Both the position numbers and the translations under genes were made by a program. Below the pieces are notes generated by a model. It was not told the origin of the DNA. It did not search any database and saw only the letters and a list, made by a program, of their open reading frames with translations. A stretch of 64,000 nt of DNA from Parageobacillus sp. KH3-4. GTDB lineage: Bacteria > Bacillota > Bacilli > Bacillales > Anoxybacillaceae. Shown here one piece after another: positions 1-7,963 of the stretch; position 1 is the stretch's first letter; every line of letters starts with the position of its first letter. Location of the stretch: assembly GCF_022846435.1 (NCBI RefSeq), contig NZ_AP025627.1:406001-470000 (forward strand), read 5' to 3'.

Positions 1-258
1 CAAATGGAAGGGTACGCGATGTTTGAAAACATGATCGCTTCCATTGAAGAAGAAGTGGCGAAATATATTATGAAAGCGGAAATTCATAGCAATCTCGAAC
101 GCCAGGAAGTGGCGAAAGGCGAAGCGGTTCATCCGAAAGAAGGAGAAGGGGAAACGAAGCGGAAACCGTACCGGAAAGCGGTGCGCATCGGCCGCAATGA
201 TCCTTGCATTTGCGGAAGCGGCAAGAAATATAAACATTGTTGCGGCAAAAATGCATAA
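1..258 (+). CDS. secA: SecA translocase ATPase, C-terminal fragment
   Basis: The last 85 codons of the Sec preprotein translocase motor; the rest lies before the window. The ATG at position 4 is internal, because the frame is open to the window edge. The visible part is a basic linker followed by the SEC-C zinc-binding tail ([14 protein letters not shown]) in the last about 20 residues, which in SecA contacts SecB-like chaperones or ribosomes. The next gene is prfB, as in B. subtilis. Confidence 0.93.
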   Translation, partial: QMEGYAMFENMIASIEEEVAKYIMKAEIHSNLERQEVAKGEAVHPKEGEGETKRKPYRKAVRIGRNDPCICGSGKKYKHCCGKNA

Positions 259-270
259 CGGTTGCGGCGA

Positions 271-298
271 AGCGGGGGATTTCCCCTCGCTTTGTTTG
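271..298 (+). terminator. Probable terminator after secA
   Basis: A GC-rich hairpin (AGCGGGGG, loop, CCCCTCGCT, with one G-T pair) followed by an interrupted T-run, 12 bases after the secA stop. Confidence 0.5.
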
Positions 299-320
299 CG
301 CGAAAAGGCCGCAGCCCTCA

Positions 321-350
321 TTGATTCTCCCTTTGAAAATCCAGTACAAT
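321..350 (+). promoter_or_regulatory. Probable SigA promoter of prfB
   Basis: TTGATT and TACAAT spaced by 18 bp; the -10 ends 20 bp before the prfB ATG. Confidence 0.45.
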
Positions 351-370
351 GAGTAACGAGGTGAGGCATT

Positions 371-1475
371 ATGATCGACTTAATCGAAATAAAGCAGGAA
401 CTCGAAAAAATGGCTAAGCGATTAGCGGAAATAAGGGGGTCTCTTTGACCTCGAAGCGAAGCAGGCGCGCATTCGCGAGCTAGAAGAACAAATGGCGGCG
501 CCGGACTTTTGGGATGATCAAAAAGCGGCGCAAACCGTCATTACCGAGGCGAATGAGTTAAAAGACTTAGTCAGCGAATTTCAATCGCTCGAGGAGCGGT
601 ACGAAAACTTGGAAGTGACGTACGAATTGGTGAGAGAGGAACCGGATGAAGACTTGCAAAAAGAGCTGGTGACAGAAGCGAAAAAACTAGCGAAAGATTT
701 TAGCGAATTTGAGCTTCAGCTTCTTTTAAATGAGCCGTACGATAAAAACAACGCGATTTTAGAGCTTCATCCTGGCGCGGGCGGCACCGAGTCGCAAGAC
801 TGGGGTTCAATGCTTTTGCGGATGTATACGCGCTGGGCGGAGAAAAAAGGGTTTAAAGTGGAGACGCTGGACTATTTGCCTGGTGAAGAAGCGGGGATTA
901 AAAGCGTCACGCTTCTCATTAAAGGGCATAACGCGTACGGCTATTTAAAATCGGAAAAAGGCGTGCACCGTCTTGTCCGGATTTCTCCGTTCGATGCGTC
1001 TGGCCGCCGTCATACGTCGTTCGTCTCTTGTGAAGTGATTCCAGAGATGAACGATGACATTGAAATTGAAATCCGCCCGGAAGAGATTAGAATTGATACG
1101 TACCGTTCCAGCGGCGCCGGAGGGCAGCACGTCAACACGACGGACTCCGCCGTGCGCATCACCCATATTCCGACTGGCATTGTGGTGACGTGCCAATCGG
1201 AGCGTTCGCAAATTAAAAACCGCGAAAAAGCGATGAACATGTTAAAGGCAAAGCTTTATCAAAAGAAATTGGAAGAACAGCAGGCCGAGCTTGCTGAAAT
1301 TCGCGGCGAGCAAAAAGAAATCGGCTGGGGGAACCAAATCCGTTCGTATGTTTTCCATCCTTACTCGCTTGTCAAAGACCACCGCACGAACGTCGAGGTT
1401 GGAAACGTGCAAGCCGTGATGGATGGCGAAATCGACATATTTATCGACGCGTACTTGCGTTCCAAACTAAAATAA
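371..1475 (+). CDS. prfB: Peptide chain release factor 2 (programmed +1 frameshift)
   Basis: RF2 releases the nascent chain at UGA and UAA. The gene is in two frames. Codons from ATG 371 run to an in-frame TGA at 446-448, preceded by a Shine-Dalgarno-like AGGGGG and the slippery CTT; reading continues from GAC at 447 in the +1 frame. This is the classic autoregulatory site, where low RF2 favours slippage. The joined product is 367 aa with stop-recognition SPF at about 205-207 and catalytic GGQ at about 250-252, the positions known for RF2. It follows secA as in B. subtilis. It is not a pseudogene. Confidence 0.97.
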
Positions 1476-1480
1476 AAAAG

Positions 1481-1600
1481 AGATTGACTTAAAATTGACC
1501 ACAAACGGAATATGTGGGTTTCCTCACATGTTCGATTCGTATATACAAGCAGCACAGAAGGGTGTCCCATCACTTTTGGGGCGCCCTTCTTTTTTGCAAA
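1481..1600 (+). repeat. Intergenic dispersed repeat, copy A
   Basis: About 120 bp sharing blocks in the same order with 7681-7799: GA(T/C)TGACT(T/C)AAAAT, CCACAAAC(G/A)GAATA, a TATACA block, CACAGAA, and a closing hairpin with T-run. The hairpin is at 1560-1586 (GGGTGTCCC and GGGGCGCCC). Its differences from copy B are G-U compatible, so the RNA stem is kept. It probably also terminates prfB. Confidence 0.7.
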
Positions 1601-1820
1601 TCCTAATTCTTATATAAAAATTTCACTTTCAGTCTAGCGCACTTCGTACTTCAATCTATGGAAATACAGACGATTTGTGGCGTTTCGTTTTGCGCAAAGT
1701 CCCGGACTTAATCTTTTTTTGTGTGAACTGACTTGCTGGTGGGGGCGATTCCTTGTTTTTAACGGGCGACGTGTTTTTGTTGCGCAAGCTGGCTTTACCG
1801 CGCTGCTGCTTTAATTGGCT
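1601..1820. other. Intergenic stretch without a recognised gene
   Basis: About 220 bp between the repeat and the yvjA promoter. I see no ORF with a ribosome-binding site and no hairpin with a T-run. Its first bases share a short run (AAAATTTC, CTTTCAGT) with the spacer near 6366, which may be a further degenerate repeat. Confidence 0.4.
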
Positions 1821-1824
1821 GCCA

Positions 1825-1853
1825 TTTACTTACGGAAATGGGCGTGCTATACT
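1825..1853 (+). promoter_or_regulatory. SigA promoter of yvjA
   Basis: TTTACT, 17 bp, TATACT, with an extended -10 TG one base upstream; 20 bp before the gene start. Confidence 0.6.
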
Positions 1854-1872
1854 CTCATGGGAGGGCGGATGA

Positions 1873-2733
1873 ATGAGAAGAAAAAGTCAACCATTGCATC
1901 CGAAAATGGAGCTTGTCATAGAATATTTGTACATATTGATTGGTTCGGCGATTGTTGCCGTGGCGTTTAATCTTTTTTTATTGCCAAACCGCGTTGCTTC
2001 CGGGGGCGTCAGCGGAATCAGCACGATCGCCCATGCGGTGTTCGGCTGGCAGCCTGCCTATGTGCAATGGGCACTCAATATTCCTTTGTTCGTTGCGGGA
2101 GTTGTTTTGCTCGGCAGGCAGTTTGGGATGAAGACGCTTGTCGGCACATTGTTTTTGCCGCTTGTTGTCTATTTTACGAAAGATGTCGAACCAGCCACCC
2201 GTGACCCGCTGCTCGGTTCGCTGTTTGGCGGCATTGGCGTCGGGCTTGGCCTCGGCATTGTGTTTCGCGGCAAAGCGTCGACAGGCGGAACCGATTTGGC
2301 GGCGCAAATCATTCATAAATACACCGGATTATCCCTCGGCATGTGCGTGGTGTTGATCGATGGGCTCATCGTATCGGCCGCCGCGTTCGTCTTTGACATT
2401 GAACAAGCGCTATATGCGCTCATCGGCCTTTATGTGACAAGCAAAACGATCGATTTAGTGCAAGTCGGGCTCGGCAGCTCGAAAATGGCGATGATCATTA
2501 CCAATGAGGAAGAAAAAGTGCGCCGCGCGATTTTGCATGAAATTGACCGCGGCGTCACAAGGCTGTCGGGATATGGCGGCTATACCGACCATGAACGCCC
2601 GGTGTTGATGTGTGTGGTGCAGCAAGCGGAATTCACAAAATTGAAACAATTGGTCAAAACCATTGATCCATCAGCGTTTGTCATTGTGATGAACGCCGCC
2701 GAAGTGCTCGGGGAAGGATTTAAGCGCACGTAA
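1873..2733 (+). CDS. yvjA: YitT-family membrane protein YvjA
   Basis: A 286-residue integral membrane protein of the YitT/DUF161 family; function unknown. Hydrophobic segments begin at residue 17, and the glycine-rich repeats typical of the family (GGVSGIS, GGTDLAAQ) are present. The last 80 residues form the soluble DUF2179 domain. It sits between prfB and cccB as yvjA does in B. subtilis. The start at 1873 is preceded by GGGAGGGCGG. Confidence 0.85.
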   Translation: MRRKSQPLHPKMELVIEYLYILIGSAIVAVAFNLFLLPNRVASGGVSGISTIAHAVFGWQPAYVQWALNIPLFVAGVVLLGRQFGMKTLVGTLFLPLVVYFTKDVEPATRDPLLGSLFGGIGVGLGLGIVFRGKASTGGTDLAAQIIHKYTGLSLGMCVVLIDGLIVSAAAFVFDIEQALYALIGLYVTSKTIDLVQVGLGSSKMAMIITNEEEKVRRAILHEIDRGVTRLSGYGGYTDHERPVLMCVVQQAEFTKLKQLVKTIDPSAFVIVMNAAEVLGEGFKRT

Positions 2734-2796
2734 TTTTTGTAAAATCGGTTATAATAAACAATGAACGCAATTATTGGACTAGGAGGAGTTTGTTTT

Positions 2797-3126
2797 ATGA
2801 AGTGGAAACTTGCCAGTCTGTTTATTGGCGCTTCGCTTTTGCTCGCTGCCTGTGGCGGTGGAAATGACGCGTCCAATAACAACAACGATAACGGTGGCGG
2901 CGCGACGGCATCGGCGGCAGAAGAGATTTTCCAACAAAACTGTTCTTCGTGTCACGGGAAAGATTTATCAGGCGGTGCAGGTCCAAACTTGCAAAAAGTT
3001 GGAAGCAAATACTCGAAAGATGAAATTAAAAAAATTATTGAAAACGGACGCGGCAGCATGCCGGCTGGCGTTATCAAAGGAGAAGACGCCAACAAAGTGG
3101 CGGAATGGCTTGCGTCCAAAAAATAA
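2797..3126 (+). CDS. cccB: Cytochrome c551, lipid-anchored
   Basis: A 109-residue small c-type cytochrome carrying electrons on the outer face of the membrane. It starts at ATG 2797 behind AGGAGGAG; an in-frame ATG at 2761 lacks a ribosome-binding site. The N-terminus is a lipoprotein signal with lipobox LLAAC, followed by a low-complexity Gly/Asn linker. The haem motif CSSCH is near residue 49, and a Met ligand is likely in the GSMPAG segment. In B. subtilis CccB is anchored by diacylglycerol, and Lgt is encoded at 22.8 kb here. Confidence 0.93.
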   Translation: MKWKLASLFIGASLLLAACGGGNDASNNNNDNGGGATASAAEEIFQQNCSSCHGKDLSGGAGPNLQKVGSKYSKDEIKKIIENGRGSMPAGVIKGEDANKVAEWLASKK

Positions 3127-3138
3127 TAGTGATTGCCG

Positions 3139-3170
3139 ATCCGGCACCTTACAAGGGCCGGATTTTTTTG
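3139..3170 (+). terminator. Terminator of cccB
   Basis: Stem ATCCGGC/GCCGGAT followed by seven T. Confidence 0.85.
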
Positions 3171-3217
3171 TGTAATGTTTTTGAAATATAAATGTAAAAT
3201 TAAAGTTTAAAAGATAA

Positions 3218-3226
3218 TGCTATAAT
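3218..3226 (+). promoter_or_regulatory. Extended -10 promoter upstream of ftsE
   Basis: TGCTATAAT at 3218-3226 is an extended -10 element; no good -35 is visible. It lies about 90 bp before ftsE, leaving a leader of about 80 nt. Confidence 0.5.
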
Positions 3227-3316
3227 AAACTTTGCGGAATTTTGTATGATCGATTCGAAATAAGGCGAAACAGCTCGAGTGGTAACATCAAAGAAAACGA
3301 GATTAGGTGATCAAGC

Positions 3317-4003
3317 ATGATTGAGATGCAAGATGTATACAAGACGTATCCGAACGGCGTAGTAGCGCTGAACGGGGTGAACGTCCGCATTAAGCAAGGG
3401 GAATTTGTGTATGTCGTTGGACCAAGCGGCGCGGGAAAATCGACGCTTGTGAAAATGATATACCGTGAAGAAAAACCGACAAGTGGCACCATTATGGTCA
3501 ACGGCGTAAATCTTGCAAAATTAAGAGACAGCAAAGTTCCATTATTGCGCCGGCATATCGGGGTCGTCTTTCAAGACTTCAAATTGCTTCCTAAGCTAAC
3601 GGTATATGAAAATGTAGCGTTTGCTTTGGAAGTAATTGAAGAATCGCCGAAAGTGATTCGCAACAAAGTGATGGAAGTGCTCGAATTAGTCGGTCTAAAG
3701 CATAAAGTGCGCTCATATCCAGATGAGCTTTCCGGGGGGGAGCAGCAGCGTGTTTCGATCGCTCGCTCGATTGTGAACTCTCCGAAAATTGTCATTGCTG
3801 ATGAACCGACAGGAAATTTAGACCCGGAAACATCATGGGGAATTATGGAATTATTTGAAAAAATTAATAATCGCGGTACAACAATTGTGATGGCGACACA
3901 TAATCGCGAAATTGTCAATACGATTAGACGCCGCGTCATCGCAATGGAAAACGGGAAAATCGTCCGTGATGAGGCGAAGGGAGAATACGGCTATGAGGCT
4001 TAA
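3317..4003 (+). CDS. ftsE: Cell-division ABC ATPase FtsE
   Basis: The 228-residue ATPase of the FtsEX complex, which in Bacillus activates D,L-endopeptidase CwlO on the cell surface rather than moving a substrate. Walker A GPSGAGKST is at 35-43, followed by the signature LSGGEQQRV, Walker B IVIADEPT and a switch His in ATHN. It overlaps ftsX by 11 bp, implying coupled translation. Length is normal for the family. Confidence 0.96.
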   Translation: MIEMQDVYKTYPNGVVALNGVNVRIKQGEFVYVVGPSGAGKSTLVKMIYREEKPTSGTIMVNGVNLAKLRDSKVPLLRRHIGVVFQDFKLLPKLTVYENVAFALEVIEESPKVIRNKVMEVLELVGLKHKVRSYPDELSGGEQQRVSIARSIVNSPKIVIADEPTGNLDPETSWGIMELFEKINNRGTTIVMATHNREIVNTIRRRVIAMENGKIVRDEAKGEYGYEA

Positions 4004-4886
4004 CACTCTAAAACGCCACATGCGGGAAAGCGCGAAAAGTCTTGGCAGAAACGGATGGATGACGTTCGCTTCCATCAGTGCGGTGACCGTTACGTTGCTA
4101 TTAGTCGGCGTTTTTTTAGTCGTCATGTTTAATATGAACCATTTTGCGAAAAAGATTGAAAACGATGTTGAAATTCGCGTCCATATTGACGTGGCGGCGA
4201 ACGATCAAGATAAACAAGCGCTTCGCGCGCAGATTGAAGCGATTCCTGAAGTGAAGGACATACGCTATTCTTCGAAAGAACAAGAATTGAAAAACTTAAT
4301 TAAAAGTTTCGGAGAAGAAGGTTCTTCGTTCCGTTTGTTTGAACAAGATAATCCGCTAAGCGATGTTTATGTTGTCAAGACGGAAAAACCGACAGACACG
4401 ATCAAAGTGGCCAAACGGATTGAAAAGTTCCAATTTGTGCACAAAGTGAATTACGGCCAAGGTCAAGTCGAAAAATTGTTCAGCACGTTGAAAGTGGCGC
4501 GAAACATCGGGATTGTGCTGATTATCGGCCTGTTGTTCACTGCAATGTTTTTAATCTCGAATACGATTAAAATTACGATTTTTGCGCGGCGGCGCGAAAT
4601 TGAGATTATGAGATTAGTAGGAGCGACGAACGGGTTTATTCGTTGGCCGTTCTTTTTGGAAGGATTGTGGCTTGGTGTCATTGGCGCGATTTTTCCAATT
4701 GTTTCGATCTTGGTCGTTTATTATAACATTTACAAATTTTTAGAGCCGAAAATTACGGTTCCGTTTATCGAGCTTCTGCCGTTTTATCCGTTTATGTGGC
4801 AAATCAGCTTGATTTTACTTATTTTTGGGGCGTGCATTGGCGTTTGGGGAAGCATGATGTCTGTCCGCAGATTTTTGAAAGTTTAA
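3993..4886 (+). CDS. ftsX: Cell-division membrane protein FtsX
   Basis: The 297-residue membrane partner of FtsE. The start is ATG 3993 (MRLNTLKRH), inside the ftsE 3' end; a more upstream in-frame start would overlap ftsE much further. There is one N-terminal transmembrane helix (about 27-47), a large extracellular loop that in Bacillus binds the hydrolase, then three C-terminal helices with the RRREIEIMRLVGA segment between them. The next gene is an M23 hydrolase with coiled coils, its likely effector. Confidence 0.95.
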   Translation: MRLNTLKRHMRESAKSLGRNGWMTFASISAVTVTLLLVGVFLVVMFNMNHFAKKIENDVEIRVHIDVAANDQDKQALRAQIEAIPEVKDIRYSSKEQELKNLIKSFGEEGSSFRLFEQDNPLSDVYVVKTEKPTDTIKVAKRIEKFQFVHKVNYGQGQVEKLFSTLKVARNIGIVLIIGLLFTAMFLISNTIKITIFARRREIEIMRLVGATNGFIRWPFFLEGLWLGVIGAIFPIVSILVVYYNIYKFLEPKITVPFIELLPFYPFMWQISLILLIFGACIGVWGSMMSVRRFLKV

Positions 4887-4924
4887 TAGAAAATAGAAAA
4901 TAAAAGGGAGAGGAGAATGGATTT

Positions 4925-6259
4925 ATGAAAAGAAGGAAAGTGATGGCGCTTGCTGCGGCGACGGCGTTGAGCATCGGAATTTTTCCACATTTTGCAAACG
5001 CGGTAAGCGACCGGGAAATTCAAGAAAAACGGGATGCGATTAACGCCATTCGTTCCAAACAGTCTGCGGTTCAAAATAAAATAAACAATGCTGATCAACA
5101 AATTCAAAAATTGCAGACACAGCAAAAAACGCTCTCTTCGGAAATTGACAAGCTCGATTTAGCGGTGGAAGAGACGAGCGGAAAAATCCGCAGCTTGTCG
5201 GCGGACATTCAAAAAACAAAACAAGATGTGGAAACGTTGAAGCGAGAAATCGCTGAAATACAAGAGCGTATCGAAAAGCGGAACGAGATTTTAAAAGAAC
5301 GCGTTCGCTCGCTGCAGGAAAGCGGCGGAGTGATCAGCTATCTTGAAGTATTGCTTGGGTCGCAAAGCTTCAGCGATTTCATTGACCGCATCAGCGCAGT
5401 GACAACCATTTTTGAGGCGGACAAACAAATCATTCGCGAACAACAGGCCGATAAAGCGCTGAAAGAGAAAAAAGAAAAGGAACTTACCGATAAACTAAAT
5501 AGCCTTCAAGCTGATTTGAAAGAACTAGAGCAGCTTAAGCAAAAATTAAATGAGCAAATCAACCAAAAGAATCAATTAATGGCGAATTTGAAACAAAAAG
5601 AGCAAGAACATCATGAAATGAAAATGGCGCTCGCGGAAGAACAAGAACTGTTGAGAAAGCAGGAAGCAGCTGTGAAATATCAGCTTCAACAGCTGATGGA
5701 GAAAAAACGGGCGGAAGAAGCAGCAAAACGTAGAGTGGTTGCTGACCATACATATTCATCTTCATCCTCATCCGGAAGCGGAAGTAATGACACTTATAGC
5801 GGTGGTTCATCTAGTTCTCGAGGCGCGTCGAACGTTCCGCCTGTTACAAGCGGTGCGTTTATGAGACCGGCGAACGGTCCGATTACGTCTGGATTTGGCT
5901 ATCGCAGCTTTGGCGGCGGCGAGTTCCATCCAGGAATCGATATTGGCAAACGCGGTGCCGTTGTTCCTGTTGTTGCGGCGGCTGACGGATATGTGTTCCG
6001 GTCGTATTTGTCTAGCAGCTATGGAAACGTCATTTTCATTACTCATGTGATTAATGGGCAAGTATACACGACCGTATACGCGCATCTTGAAGCTCGTCTC
6101 GTCGGCGAGGGACAAGCTGTTCGCAAAGGGCAAGTCATCGGTTATATGGGCAATACTGGCCGTTCCACAGGGCCTCATCTTCACTTCGAACTGCATCGCG
6201 GCCAATGGAACCCGGCGAAATCCAATGCGGTAAATCCGCTTGATTATATTAATTTTTAA
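4925..6259 (+). CDS. Coiled-coil M23 peptidoglycan hydrolase of the ftsEX operon
   Basis: A 444-residue secreted LytM-type endopeptidase. The signal peptide ends near AHFANA-V (about residue 27). Residues 30-270 are long coiled coils rich in Glu, Lys and Gln, followed by a Ser/Gly linker (about 275-305). The C-terminal M23 domain has zinc ligands H335 and D339 (FHPGID) and the HLHFE motif near the end. The architecture matches EnvC/PcsB-type FtsX-controlled hydrolases. B. subtilis CwlO has similar coils but an NlpC/P60 domain and lies elsewhere. Here the gene is 38 bp behind ftsX, suggesting co-transcription and direct activation by FtsEX. Confidence 0.88.
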   Translation: MKRRKVMALAAATALSIGIFPHFANAVSDREIQEKRDAINAIRSKQSAVQNKINNADQQIQKLQTQQKTLSSEIDKLDLAVEETSGKIRSLSADIQKTKQDVETLKREIAEIQERIEKRNEILKERVRSLQESGGVISYLEVLLGSQSFSDFIDRISAVTTIFEADKQIIREQQADKALKEKKEKELTDKLNSLQADLKELEQLKQKLNEQINQKNQLMANLKQKEQEHHEMKMALAEEQELLRKQEAAVKYQLQQLMEKKRAEEAAKRRVVADHTYSSSSSSGSGSNDTYSGGSSSSRGASNVPPVTSGAFMRPANGPITSGFGYRSFGGGEFHPGIDIGKRGAVVPVVAAADGYVFRSYLSSSYGNVIFITHVINGQVYTTVYAHLEARLVGEGQAVRKGQVIGYMGNTGRSTGPHLHFELHRGQWNPAKSNAVNPLDYINF

Positions 6260-6267
6260 ACGTTAAG

Positions 6268-6296
6268 CCGAGCAGTGTCCCACTGCTCGGTTTTTT
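6268..6296 (+). terminator. Terminator of the ftsEX-M23 operon
   Basis: Perfect stem CCGAGCAG/CTGCTCGG (extended by GT/AC), followed by six T. Confidence 0.92.
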
Positions 6297-6442
6297 ATCT
6301 ATATCAAGGTGTCTATTTTCGAAGGGAATAACGGTTGGACGTATCGCAAAGCGCATGGCCATGATAAAATTTCGCTTTCAGTTCGGTGAACTTGGACCGC
6401 TGAAAAACAAAGCCATTTTTGAGCGGAAGGCAATCATTTTTG

Positions 6443-6471
6443 TTGACAGGCCCAAATGGCTGTTTTATTAT
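6443..6471 (+). promoter_or_regulatory. SigA promoter of the DoxX-pirin pair
   Basis: TTGACA, 17 bp, TATTAT: a near-consensus promoter about 58 bp upstream of the DoxX start. Confidence 0.8.
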
Positions 6472-6473
6472 TT

Positions 6474-6489
6474 ATCTTGAATTCAAGAT
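6474..6489 (+). promoter_or_regulatory. MhqR-like 16-bp palindromic operator
   Basis: ATCTTGAATTCAAGAT is a perfect palindrome starting 2 bp after the -10 hexamer, where a bound repressor would block initiation. It resembles the B. subtilis MhqR operator core ATCTCGANNTCGAGAT as I recall it. MhqR controls quinone-resistance genes, including a DoxX protein (MhqP). The repressor is not encoded beside it. Confidence 0.65.
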
Positions 6490-6528
6490 TTATGAAACAA
6501 AGATAATATCGAAAGGAGTGTTTTGGTG

Positions 6529-6930
6529 ATGGCAAGCATCGGATTGTTATTAATCCGTTTAGTTTTTGGACTTACATTCGCGGGGCATGGAGCCCAAAAG
6601 TTGTTCGGCTGGTTTGGCGGGCACGGACTTAAGGGAACGGCCGGCTGGATGGAGTCGATCGGGTTAAAACCAGGAAAGGCGATGGCGTTTGCGGCAGGGG
6701 CAAGCGAACTAGTCGGCGGTATTTTATTCGCCATTGGTTTATTGACTCCGCTTGCTGCTTTATTAATGGTTGTGCCGATGATCGTGGCAATCGCAAAAGT
6801 GCATGGGCCAAACGGATATTGGGCGACGCAAAACGGATATGAGTACAATCTGGCAATTATCGTGGTTGCCATTGGGGTGGCGCTCATCGGTCCGGGGCAG
6901 TATGCGCTCGATGCGATTATTTTTGAATAA
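6529..6930 (+). CDS. DoxX-family membrane protein
   Basis: About 134 residues, four hydrophobic helices, DoxX family (LLLIRLVFGLTFAGHGAQKL; motif GxHGxxKLFGWFGG). B. subtilis relatives MhqP and CatD belong to quinone or thiol-stress operons. AAAGGAG at 6512-6518 could serve ATG 6529, GTG 6526 or TTG 6523; I prefer ATG. It is followed after 36 bp by a pirin-like gene, and both fit a quinone or redox-stress operon under the palindrome at 6474. Confidence 0.85.
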   Translation: MASIGLLLIRLVFGLTFAGHGAQKLFGWFGGHGLKGTAGWMESIGLKPGKAMAFAAGASELVGGILFAIGLLTPLAALLMVVPMIVAIAKVHGPNGYWATQNGYEYNLAIIVVAIGVALIGPGQYALDAIIFE

Positions 6931-6966
6931 ACTTATCGATAAATAAAATAAGGAGAGAGTGTGTAT

Positions 6967-7671
6967 ATGATTCAAGTATATCCCGCGCAATCCCGCTATC
7001 ATGCGGATTATGGATGGTTAAAGACATACCATAGCTTTTCTTTTGGCGACTATTATGATCCTAATAATATCCATTTTGGTCCGATGCGTGTATTAAACGA
7101 TGATTTTGTCGCTCCGCTGAGAGGATTTGGCGCCCACCCTCATCAAGAAATGGAAATTGTTTCGATTGTGCTAAAAGGATATTTAAAACATGAGGACAGC
7201 GCGGGGCATACCGCGACGACAACGTTTGGCGGCGTGCAGCGGATGTCGGCAGGGACAGGGATCGTGCATTCGGAAACGAACCCATCGCCAACCGAAGAAG
7301 TGAATTTTTTGCAGCTATGGTTTTTTCCTGAAGTCCGCGGGTTAACCCCATCATATGAGCGGACGACGTTTAATGTGGAGAAAATGAAAAACGCGTTGCT
7401 TCCGGTTGTGACGAAAAATCCTTCTTCTTCGGAAATTGCCCATATCCATCAAGACTTGACGATTTATCTTTCCGATTTAGAAGCGGGGCGCGGACTCACA
7501 TTTTCGCAGCAAGAAGGACGAAGAATCTTTTTCTTTGTGATTGAAGGCGATGTTACATTAAACGGGGAAACGGCGCTGCGCAAGCGCGATTCGGCGCGGA
7601 TTACGGAAACGCCGACGCTTCATATCGCATCAGAAAATGGCGCGCGTTTTATGCTAATTGATTTACCGTAA
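6967..7671 (+). CDS. Pirin-family bicupin protein
   Basis: A 234-residue pirin/YhhW-type bicupin. Some members are quercetin 2,3-dioxygenases. The metal-binding set is present: HPH in GAHPHQEME (two His) and H-x-E in GIVHSETNP. The N-terminal cupin has GPMRVLNDD. The start is ATG 6967, 9 bp after AAGGAGAG; GTG 6961 is an alternative. It sits directly behind the DoxX gene, probably in one transcript. Substrate unknown. Confidence 0.87.
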   Translation: MIQVYPAQSRYHADYGWLKTYHSFSFGDYYDPNNIHFGPMRVLNDDFVAPLRGFGAHPHQEMEIVSIVLKGYLKHEDSAGHTATTTFGGVQRMSAGTGIVHSETNPSPTEEVNFLQLWFFPEVRGLTPSYERTTFNVEKMKNALLPVVTKNPSSSEIAHIHQDLTIYLSDLEAGRGLTFSQQEGRRIFFFVIEGDVTLNGETALRKRDSARITETPTLHIASENGARFMLIDLP

Positions 7672-7680
7672 TGAACGCGG

Positions 7681-7799
7681 AGACTGACTCAAAATGTTGT
7701 TTGGCCACAAACAGAATACCTATATTGTTCGGTGCGTAATATACAGTGACACAGAATGGTGTCCCATCATTTTTGGGACACCTTCATTTTTTTCAAGAC
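7681..7799 (+). repeat. Intergenic dispersed repeat, copy B
   Basis: Homologous to 1481-1600. It ends in a perfect 8-bp stem GGTGTCCC/GGGACACC (7758-7782) plus a T-rich run, and lies 9 bp after the pirin stop, so it also acts as a plausible terminator. Conservation covers about 120 bp and not just the hairpin, so it is a mobile or repeated unit and not merely a terminator. Confidence 0.7.
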
Positions 7800-7808
7800 C
7801 TATTTGGG

Positions 7809-7837
7809 TTGAGAAAACATCGGGAAATGTGTAAACT
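7809..7837 (+). promoter_or_regulatory. SigA-type promoter of ctpB
   Basis: TTGAGA, 17 bp, TAAACT, about 125 bp before the gene. The leader contains an imperfect hairpin (about 7900-7935, AGGCA...TGCCT). Confidence 0.55.
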
Positions 7838-7963
7838 AGTAATGCAGAGAGACAGAATGCGATCATACAGTGTACAAGCTGGTCATATGATGAAAATAGA
7901 AGGCATCGCACGACACGTTGTGTGGTGCCTTTCCTGTATGGTATAGGGTGAGGAGGAGAAATT

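Noticed and set aside
371-491. prfB as a frameshifted pseudogene
   Set aside because: The break is the canonical programmed frameshift signal and the joined protein has all motifs at standard positions.
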